Source of the DNA: Bdellovibrio sp. NC01 | GTDB lineage: Bacteria > Bdellovibrionota > Bdellovibrionia > Bdellovibrionales > Bdellovibrionaceae | Assembly (NCBI RefSeq): GCF_006874625.1 | Contig: NZ_CP030034.1 | Coordinates: 620,001-684,000 of the forward strand | DNA length: 64,000 nt | Direction: 5' to 3' | Part shown: piece by piece, positions 16,345 to 22,349 of the stretch | Layout of the letters: every line of letters begins with the position of its first letter | Numbering within the stretch: the stretch's first letter is position 1 | The notes under the pieces: model-generated | What the model saw: only the letters and a program-made list of their open reading frames with translations | What the model was told of the DNA's origin: nothing | Databases searched by the model: none | Position numbers and translations under genes: made by a program

Positions 16345-17124
16345 ATGAAAGTATTAAACCATCTAATCGTTTCAGGCCTTATCGTTGCAGCATCTTTGGC
16401 TCAAGCTGCTCCTGGTAAAGTAGGTATTAATATCGTTGGCGGTCAAGAAGCTGCTATCGGTGAATTTCCATATATCGTATCTCTTCAATCTAAATCTTAT
16501 GGTCACTTCTGTGGCGGTTCTTTGATTAAGAAAAACTGGGTATTGACTGCTGCTCACTGTGTAAAGGGCGGTTCAATTGATAAAGTTGTGATCGGTCTTC
16601 ACGATCAAAAACAACCACAAAATGCTGAAGCGATTGCTCCAAAACGCATCATCGCTAACCCACAATACAACTCTTCAACAACTGATTACGATTTCGCGTT
16701 GATCGAGCTAAGCAAAGATTCTTCTTATGCTCCAATCGCTTTGAACAAAACTGATATCGTTATCGCTGACGATGGCACACCAATCATGTCAACTGTTGCT
16801 GGTTGGGGTACAACTTCTGAAGGTTCATACTCTTTGCCAAATCTTTTGCAAAAAGTTGATGTTCCATTGGTATCTGCTGCATCTTGCAACAAATCATACG
16901 CTAACAAAATCACTGATCGTATGATCTGCGCTGGTTACACGACTGGTGGTAAAGATTCTTGCCAAGGTGACTCTGGTGGTCCATTGGTTGCTCAAGCTGA
17001 CGACGGTCAAACATACTTGATCGGTGTTGTAAGCTGGGGCCGTGGTTGTGCACGTGCTGGCTACCCAGGCGTATACAGCAAAGTAAGCGCTGGTTATGAC
17101 TGGATCATGGCAAACGCTCAGTAA
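16345..17124 (+). CDS. Secreted trypsin-like serine protease (S1 family)
   Basis: A 259-residue protein with a clear signal peptide (MKVLNHLIVSGLIVAASLAQA, cleavage after AQA), a short propeptide and the chymotrypsin-fold start IVGGQEAAIGEFPYIVSLQS. Catalytic triad: His near 70 in LTAAHC, Asp near 117 in DYDFALIEL, Ser near 210 in GDSGGPLV. SWGRGCARAGYPGVYSKV and KDSCQGDSGGP, with Asp six before Ser, predict trypsin-like cleavage after Lys/Arg. ATG 16345 has AGAGGGG upstream; the longer ORF from 16249 would bury the signal peptide. Probably periplasmic or released, suited to digesting prey proteins. Confidence 0.95.
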   Translation: MKVLNHLIVSGLIVAASLAQAAPGKVGINIVGGQEAAIGEFPYIVSLQSKSYGHFCGGSLIKKNWVLTAAHCVKGGSIDKVVIGLHDQKQPQNAEAIAPKRIIANPQYNSSTTDYDFALIELSKDSSYAPIALNKTDIVIADDGTPIMSTVAGWGTTSEGSYSLPNLLQKVDVPLVSAASCNKSYANKITDRMICAGYTTGGKDSCQGDSGGPLVAQADDGQTYLIGVVSWGRGCARAGYPGVYSKVSAGYDWIMANAQ

Positions 17125-17149
17125 TTTCTAAAAGAAATTATTAAAACTA

Positions 17150-17187
17150 AGAAGCCACGGTTTTACGACTGTGGCTTTTTTATTTTG
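17150..17187. terminator. Intrinsic terminator after the trypsin-like gene
   Basis: AAGCCAC 17152-17158 pairs with GTGGCTT 17171-17177, followed by TTTTTTATTTT. The minus-strand kinase gene ends at 17180, so it lies within that gene's last codons or just after them. Confidence 0.85.
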
Positions 17188-18349
17188 TGCGCGGCAAAGA
17201 GAATGAGAATTTCGAACCAATCCCCGGTTGTGAATCGCTCCAGATTGAACCGCCGTGAAGTTCGATGATGCGTCGACAAGTTGCAAGGCCGATCCCTGCG
17301 CCTTCTTTTGATTCTGAATTGATCTTTTTAAATAGAATAAAAATATCTTCCTTATATTTAGGATCGAATCCGACTCCGTTATCTTTAAAACTAATGATCC
17401 AATAATTCTGGGACTTATCCAAAGAACTCGAGATCTGAATAAGCGGCTGTTCGTCGCGATGAAATTTGATGCCATTCGCGATAAGATTTTGAAACACTAA
17501 ACCTAGTAGCGTGGGGTCTCCATAAACTGTGGGCAACTTCTGCGGAGCAAGAATCTTTGCATTTAAGCTATCGACGTTTTTTGAAATGCTGCTTAAGACT
17601 TCATTCAAAAGAGTATTTAAATCCACGGCGATAAACTGTGAAGGCGCTTTGGTGAGTTTTGAGTAATTAAGCAACGCTTCGATCAAGGCACTCATGCGCA
17701 CGGCCGTTCGCGAAATGATGTCGAAATATTTGGCGATGGCTTCTTTATTTTGGGGATGGGTTTCTAGCTCTTCTTTTAAAACTTCGACAAAACTGATAAC
17801 CGTACTGATGGGCGACTTTAAATCGTGTGCAGCAATTCCCGCAAATTGTTCCAAGTCCCGGTTGGACGAGCGAGCCGCTGCTAACGCAGCTTCGGTCTTT
17901 TGCGCTTGGATAGAGGCGAATTCACTAGCGGCATTTGAGCAAACCTTATCAATTTCGCGATTCACCAGCAGTTGCACTTCAAAGGTCAATACGTTGGCAT
18001 CCTTCAAGCACTGAAAAAGAACTTCGCGTAGCAGACTGTATTCTTTCAAAATCTGCGGCAGAAAATATCCTGCAATAGTGGCGCGATTTCCTCCGTAAGC
18101 GAAGGACATACCTTTGCTGCTGACGGTATCTACGGACTGTGGAGACTGATTTAATTTCTTTGCTAAGTCGTCCAAAAAAAGATCTAAAGAATTTAAATCC
18201 AGATTCAGAGCGGCTTCGTGGGGATATTCAGGAATTAAACTGCGCGCTTTGTTTTCCCAGATTTTTTTGATGGCGACCTTATGCTTCATCAAAAAATGCG
18301 CTGCTTTAGACAGCATAGGAGAATTGAATTCGGTATTTAACGAAGGCAT
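17180..18349 (-). CDS. Sensor histidine kinase without membrane segments
   Basis: A 389-residue soluble kinase. The first 130 residues are helical (FLMKHKVAIKKIWENKARSL) and resemble the RsbRD-type N-terminal sensory domain. Then come the H-box FAGIAAHDLKSPISTVISFVE, N-box GLVFQNLIANGIKFH, G1 SFKDNGVGFDP, F-box IFILFKKINSE and G2 GAGIGLATCRRIIELHGG; this pattern is typical of phytochrome-type kinases that feed single-domain regulators. AAGGAGAG lies 7 bases before ATG 18349. No response regulator is next to it, so it is an orphan here. Confidence 0.9.
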   Translation of the reverse strand: MPSLNTEFNSPMLSKAAHFLMKHKVAIKKIWENKARSLIPEYPHEAALNLDLNSLDLFLDDLAKKLNQSPQSVDTVSSKGMSFAYGGNRATIAGYFLPQILKEYSLLREVLFQCLKDANVLTFEVQLLVNREIDKVCSNAASEFASIQAQKTEAALAAARSSNRDLEQFAGIAAHDLKSPISTVISFVEVLKEELETHPQNKEAIAKYFDIISRTAVRMSALIEALLNYSKLTKAPSQFIAVDLNTLLNEVLSSISKNVDSLNAKILAPQKLPTVYGDPTLLGLVFQNLIANGIKFHRDEQPLIQISSSLDKSQNYWIISFKDNGVGFDPKYKEDIFILFKKINSESKEGAGIGLATCRRIIELHGGSIWSDSQPGIGSKFSFSLPRTK

Positions 18350-18438
18350 GCAACTCTCCTTTAAGAGGCTTCATGCCATTTTATTTCTGAAGATTTTTCG
18401 CGCAAGGTGAGAGCTGAATTCGTGTAGCTCGACACGAA

Positions 18439-18630
18439 TTATTTAACGAAAAGTTTCTTTCCGCAGTCCGTGCAGAAGGCATTGCGATTCTTTAGAAGTT
18501 GAGCGTGTTTTGCATTATCACAGCGAGATTTAAGAGTGGGATTAAGCTCTTCCCCACAATTGGGACAAAAGCGTATAGAAACGTTGGTTCGCCCGTGGTT
18601 CATATTAGGGCAGGTTTTTGATTTTAACAT
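18439..18630 (-). CDS. Small zinc-ribbon protein
   Basis: A 63-residue protein with three Cys/His clusters: KTCPNMNHGR, RFCPNCGEELNP and FCTDCGKKLF. The C-x-x-C pairs at either end of the segment 22-60 form a zinc ribbon. TTGGAG lies 6 bases upstream of ATG 18630. No catalytic domain is present, so a nucleic-acid or protein-binding role is likely but unknown. Confidence 0.75.
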   Translation of the reverse strand: MLKSKTCPNMNHGRTNVSIRFCPNCGEELNPTLKSRCDNAKHAQLLKNRNAFCTDCGKKLFVK

Positions 18631-18877
18631 TTTTCTCCAAAGTTAAGAATTCGAATCAGACTTAGTTATTAAGGGACGAAGATCCGACCTGCTGAGATCG
18701 GATCCTCATATAGCGACGAAACAAAGAATGGTGATAGAGTGTCGCGAAAGCTACGGTTCACTAGAACACTCATTCTATAGAATAGATATAGAGCATTCGG
18801 AAATAGGTGATTACTAGACCTGTCATAGGTCACTTTGAGAAATGGCTTTTTAGGGGCATTTGTAATAAACTAGCAGA
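18631..18877. other. Intergenic region with a hairpin and a palindrome
   Basis: No gene seen in these 247 bases between divergent genes. GATCCGA 18681-18687 pairs with TCGGATC 18698-18704 (10-base loop), and ATTCTATAGAAT 18772-18783 is a perfect 12-bp palindrome. Either may be regulatory for the hydrolase gene that follows; no promoter is clear. Confidence 0.45.
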
Positions 18878-19411
18878 ATGCAAAAGCCTACAGCTCTAAT
18901 GGTCATTGATGCGCAAGTGAATATGTTTGATCCCGAGAATCCTGTTCATAATGCCGAAGGTCTTCTGGGGAATTTGAAGAAGTTGGTTTATTTGGCCCGC
19001 GCTTCAGGCACACACGTCATTTACGTACAGAACAACGGTCAACCTGGAGAGCCCGATGAAACGCGCACAGAAGGCTGGATGATTCATCCCGAGCTTTCGA
19101 TTGAAGACGGCGATCTGATTGTGCAGAAGCATGAAAACGATGCGTTCACGAATCCTGAATTGCACTCACGCTTACAACAAAAAGGTATTAAGAAACTTAT
19201 TATCGCAGGTTTGCAATCAGAGTACTGTATTGCTGCGAACGTGAAAAAAGCGCATGCCCTTGGATATGAAGTTGTGTTGGTTGCGGATTCGCATTCGACA
19301 TATCACTCTAAATCAAAATCTGCGGAAGATATTTCCGCAGCTATTAATGAAGAACTTAAAGAACTTGTGACCTTGTGGGAAGTTCAAGAAGTGAATGTCG
19401 ATATTCCTTAA
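18878..19411 (+). CDS. Isochorismatase-family cysteine hydrolase
   Basis: A 177-residue cytosolic hydrolase. The catalytic triad is visible: Asp in ALMVIDAQVNMF, Lys in LIVQKHENDAF and Cys in GLQSEYCIAANVKKA, where the residue before the Ile/Ala after Cys suits the family's cis-peptide. Members hydrolyse amides or vinyl ethers such as nicotinamide, N-carbamoyl compounds or isochorismate. With no pathway neighbours the substrate cannot be named. A terminator follows directly. Confidence 0.9.
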   Translation: MQKPTALMVIDAQVNMFDPENPVHNAEGLLGNLKKLVYLARASGTHVIYVQNNGQPGEPDETRTEGWMIHPELSIEDGDLIVQKHENDAFTNPELHSRLQQKGIKKLIIAGLQSEYCIAANVKKAHALGYEVVLVADSHSTYHSKSKSAEDISAAINEELKELVTLWEVQEVNVDIP

Positions 19412-19417
19412 ATAAAA

Positions 19418-19441
19418 AAGCCGGTACAGACCGGCTTTTTT
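19418..19441. terminator. Intrinsic terminator
   Basis: AAGCCGGT 19418-19425 and ACCGGCTT 19430-19437 enclose ACAG, with a run of T after and A before, so it can act on both strands (the SDR gene ends at 19455 on the minus strand). Confidence 0.92.
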
Positions 19442-19454
19442 TGTATGCAAACTC

Positions 19455-20210
19455 TTACAAAAACATTCCACCTGAAGCTTCGATTCTTTGAGCTGTGATC
19501 CAACGATTTTCTTCGGAAAGAAGACCCGCAATCACGCCCCCAATATCATCGGGTTGACCGGCGCGGCCCAAAGCGGTGTTCGACACAATGACTTGGCGGA
19601 CTTGTGGATTGCCCAAAGAATTTTTTGTGAAGTCCGTTTCGATGGCACCGGGTGCAACGGCATTCACTGAAATGCCACGCGCGCCGAATTCTTTCGCCAT
19701 ATATTTCGTTAAAGTTTCAATGGCACCTTTCATCGCTGCATAAACTCCATAACTTGGAAGTGTGAAACGTGTAAGCCCTGTTGAGATGTTCACGATACGA
19801 CCGCCGTCGTTCAGTAGCGGCAACATTTTTTGAGTTAGGAACACGACCGATTTCAGTTGGATATTTACCAACGTATCGAATTGTTCTTCCGTCACTTCCG
19901 CAAGGGGAGCGTTGATACCAATGCCCGCGTTATTGATCAGGAAATCAAAACGTTCACGGTTGAATTTCATCTTTAATACTTCCGCAACTTGTGCCGCAAA
20001 TGCTGGAAAATTTTTGATTGATGAAACATCTAATTGCAGTGCAACCGCCTTACGTCCCAGCGATTCAATTGTGCGCACGACCTCTTCGGCTTCTTCTTTC
20101 TTGCTGTTGTAAGTAAGGATCACGTCGTGACCTTTTTTTGCCAAAGCGATTGAAGTGTTTTTACCAAGTCCGCGACTTCCACCTGTGATAACTGCGATTT
20201 TTGCATCCAT
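19455..20210 (-). CDS. Short-chain dehydrogenase/reductase
   Basis: A 251-residue classical SDR (Rossmann) oxidoreductase. Seen: cofactor loop VITGGSRGLGKNTSIAL (T-G-x-x-x-G-x-G), LQLDVSS, NNAGIG, the catalytic Ser in IVNISTGL, the Y-x-x-x-K motif in SYGVYAAMKGAIETLTK and VNAVAPGAIETDF. The basic residue after the glycine loop suggests NADP(H). The divergent LysR-type gene 121 bases away is its probable regulator. The substrate is unknown. Confidence 0.93.
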   Translation of the reverse strand: MDAKIAVITGGSRGLGKNTSIALAKKGHDVILTYNSKKEEAEEVVRTIESLGRKAVALQLDVSSIKNFPAFAAQVAEVLKMKFNRERFDFLINNAGIGINAPLAEVTEEQFDTLVNIQLKSVVFLTQKMLPLLNDGGRIVNISTGLTRFTLPSYGVYAAMKGAIETLTKYMAKEFGARGISVNAVAPGAIETDFTKNSLGNPQVRQVIVSNTALGRAGQPDDIGGVIAGLLSEENRWITAQRIEASGGMFL

Positions 20211-20260
20211 TGTCAGCCCCTTTCGGCTTTAAGTTCGTTCGTATGAGTTAAAGATAGTCG

Positions 20261-20278
20261 TTATCTAAATCTGGATAA
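20261..20278. promoter_or_regulatory. Dyad between the SDR and LysR genes
   Basis: TTATC (20261-20265) and GATAA (20274-20278) form an inverted repeat with 8 bases between, inside the 121-base divergent gap. The size and AT content suit a LysR-type binding site; this is inferred from layout. Confidence 0.5.
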
Positions 20279-20331
20279 AGTGGCATAAAATGGATATACT
20301 GTTCGTGATTTCTGAACAATGAGGTGGGGCT

Positions 20332-21228
20332 ATGGATTACGTTAACTCTATGAAAATATTCATGAATGTGGCTGATATGGAAAGCTTCACCCAGGCGGCT
20401 GAAAGCCTGTCCCTTCCAAAGGCCACGGTGTCGGCTGCCGTTCAGCAACTTGAAACGCAGTTGGGGGCGCGTCTTTTGAATCGCACAACAAGGCAAGTGA
20501 AGTTAACTCAAGACGGAGTGCTGTTTTACGAACGCTGTCAGAATGTTTTAGCCGACCTTGATGAGCTCGAGGGATTGTTTAAACAAGATCCAAAACAACT
20601 GACGGGGAAAGTGCGTATCAGTATGTCGACTCGTCTTGCGAAGAATCACATCATTCCGCGCTTGCACGAATTTTATGAACAGTACCCTAACATCGAAGTG
20701 GAGTTGTCGGTGTCGGATCAACTTGTCGATCTTGTGCAAGAGGGAATTGATTTCGTCATTCGCAGTGGTGAGCTGCAAAATTCAAATTTGATCGCCAAGC
20801 CGTTAAAGCCGATGGCAATCGCCAACGTTTGCAGTCCCTCCTATATCAAACGCTTTGGGAAACCTAAAAAAATCAGCGATCTTGCGAACCACTATGCCGT
20901 TCAATATGCTTCGCGATTGGGTGGTAAAACGGCTGATTGGGAATACCTTGAAAACGGCAAACTTCATTTCGTAAAAATGAAGGGATTAATCACAGTGAAT
21001 AACACTGACGCTTATGTCGAGTGTTGTCTGGCCGGTTTAGGAATGGTGCAAGTTCCCGAGCACGATATTCTGCCGAACTTGAAAGACGGATCATTAATCA
21101 GAGTCCTAGAAGATTTTCCTGCAGAGCCAATGCCGACAGCGATCGTTTATCCATCTCGCAAACACGTTTCACGCCGGGCCCAAGCGCTTATGCAGTGGAT
21201 AGAGCAAGTGATAAAGGAAATGCATTAG
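20332..21228 (+). CDS. LysR-family transcriptional regulator
   Basis: A 298-residue LysR-type regulator. N-terminal winged HTH: MKIFMNVADMESFTQAAESLSLPKATVSAAVQQLETQLGARLLNRTTRQVKLTQDG in outline, the family signature. The C-terminal effector domain (about 90-295) has the periplasmic-binding-protein fold, with GKVRISMSTRLAKNHIIPRL at its start. GAGGTGGGG precedes ATG 20332. It resembles the group that controls divergent SDR or quinone-reductase genes. Confidence 0.94.
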   Translation: MDYVNSMKIFMNVADMESFTQAAESLSLPKATVSAAVQQLETQLGARLLNRTTRQVKLTQDGVLFYERCQNVLADLDELEGLFKQDPKQLTGKVRISMSTRLAKNHIIPRLHEFYEQYPNIEVELSVSDQLVDLVQEGIDFVIRSGELQNSNLIAKPLKPMAIANVCSPSYIKRFGKPKKISDLANHYAVQYASRLGGKTADWEYLENGKLHFVKMKGLITVNNTDAYVECCLAGLGMVQVPEHDILPNLKDGSLIRVLEDFPAEPMPTAIVYPSRKHVSRRAQALMQWIEQVIKEMH

Positions 21229-21240
21229 TTTTTAAAAATA

Positions 21241-21271
21241 AAAAACCCGCTTGTTTCCAAACGGGTTTTTT
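21241..21271 (+). terminator. Intrinsic terminator after the LysR gene
   Basis: AAAAACCCG 21241-21249 pairs with CGGGTTTTT 21262-21270 around a 12-base loop, with a T-run included. The A-rich left side may let it act on the minus strand as well. Confidence 0.88.
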
Positions 21272-21297
21272 GAAATTTAAAATTTTTTGCGAAGCAA

Positions 21298-21807
21298 TTA
21301 CTTCGAGCTCTCTTTAATGAAAAGAGTCAGGTAGTGGCGAACCATGTATTCCAACTTTGCTGGTTGGCCTTGGTATGTCCAGATGATCTCGCCGAACGCA
21401 CCCCATTTTGCTTCAACGATATGTTCATCCATCACGTTCGTTGCAGCAGCTGTCGCCTCTGCACCCGGAGTTGGAATGTAGTTCGTACCGATGAAGTTAA
21501 AACGAATGCTGATTTGTCCCGGAGCTTTCAAAGAGAAGATCATTTTGAAGCCGTTACGGAACAACATGAAATCTGCGTGTGTCTTTGCGATACCGTAGAT
21601 TTTGATACGACCTAACGCCGAAGGTTTCAATTCGTTGAACGAGGTAGAAGCATCAACGAATTCTGTTTTTAGCTCGAGCAAAAACTGAATTGTTTCGTTG
21701 ATTAGAATCTTGTCTGCGTCGAAGCCAAAAGACATGTCGACCAAACCAGACTCTTCCATCTGTTGTTCAGCTTTCACAAGTTCTTTAATCCAGCTGATTT
21801 TTTCCAT
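21298..21807 (-). CDS. Uncharacterised protein
   Basis: I do not recognise this 169-residue protein. It begins MEKISWIKELVKAEQQM, has no signal peptide, and continues with INETIQFLLELKTEFVDA, an alpha-helical front, and a beta-rich back half (IKIYGIAKTHADFMLFRNGF, ISIRFNFIG). ATG 21807 was chosen because GGGGGGA lies 5-6 bases upstream; the longer ORF to 21861 has no binding site. The structured repeat element A lies just upstream. Confidence 0.7.
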   Translation of the reverse strand: MEKISWIKELVKAEQQMEESGLVDMSFGFDADKILINETIQFLLELKTEFVDASTSFNELKPSALGRIKIYGIAKTHADFMLFRNGFKMIFSLKAPGQISIRFNFIGTNYIPTPGAEATAAATNVMDEHIVEAKWGAFGEIIWTYQGQPAKLEYMVRHYLTLFIKESSK

Positions 21808-21922
21808 TAATTCCCCCCGCTTACAAAGAGCGCATCCATCGCTAGTTGTCGTTATCTTCAATAATTTCGAGTACCTCGCGCTTTGTCAAGACGGACCGGT
21901 TAGAACGGTGCGCCACTCGTTC

Positions 21923-22080
21923 GGTCATTTAGGGCAAGGGTCCCTGGTGAGGGCTTTAGCTCTGGGACACGCCATCCAGGCTCTGCCGTCGCCCGCCTTT
22001 GGCGGGTTCGCGCCATCGTGGCGCCGACGGAGGTCCCTGCCGCTAAATCCCTCCCCAGAAACCCTCACCCTAAATGACCC
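21923..22080. repeat. Structured palindromic repeat, copy A
   Basis: Outer arms 21923-21960 and 22042-22080 are a 38-bp inverted repeat with six mismatches, both ending in TTTAGC/GCTAAA on the inside. Within: GGGAC 21964-21968 with GTCCC 22033-22037; CCGTCG 21986-21991 with CGACGG 22025-22030; hairpin CCCGCC-TTT-GGCGGG 21992-22006; hairpin GCGCCA-TCG-TGGCGC 22010-22024. Four of the six arm mismatches become G-U pairs if the minus strand is transcribed. Copy B at 61278 has the same plan. Confidence 0.85.
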
Positions 22081-22349
22081 GCGACTTTCACCTTTCAATC
22101 GTCAGCTTGAAAAGGTGGGATCGAAAATATTTAAAATACGAAACTATGGGTGGTGGAATTTGTAATGGTTGGATTTTTGGAAACTGTTATTTGAATAAAA
22201 GGACGAACTTGTGAAGTTGTGAATGGAGTGAGTGGGGGAACTTCCCATCGCCCTTGGAGGTGGGGGACCTCTTTTTTGTTGGGCGATGGGGAAACCATCG
22301 TTTCTGTTTGTTAGATGGTTTTCCCTGCGGAAACGGTTAGTTCTTTTTT
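22081..22349. other. Intergenic region with nested hairpins
   Basis: No gene seen. CCCATCGCCC 22244-22253 pairs with GGGCGATGGG 22281-22290 and encloses GAGGT-GGGGG-ACCTC (22257-22271) followed by six T. Then AAACCATC 22292-22299 pairs with GATGGTTT 22314-22321. The inner hairpin with its T-run looks like a plus-strand terminator although both neighbours are on the minus strand; the third hairpin lies 29 bases after the end of the metallopeptidase gene and may end its transcript. Confidence 0.55.

Noticed and set aside
21923-22080. Repeat A read as an integron attC site or as transposon ends
   Set aside because: No GTTRRRY core at the arm ends, no integrase or transposase near, and arm sequences differ between the two copies, unlike transposon ends.
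21698-22165. A 155-codon plus-strand ORF spanning the start of the minus-strand hypothetical gene and repeat A
   Set aside because: It runs antisense to a gene with a good start and then through a palindromic element, has no ribosome binding site, and its composition (Ser/Pro/Arg runs) looks accidental.
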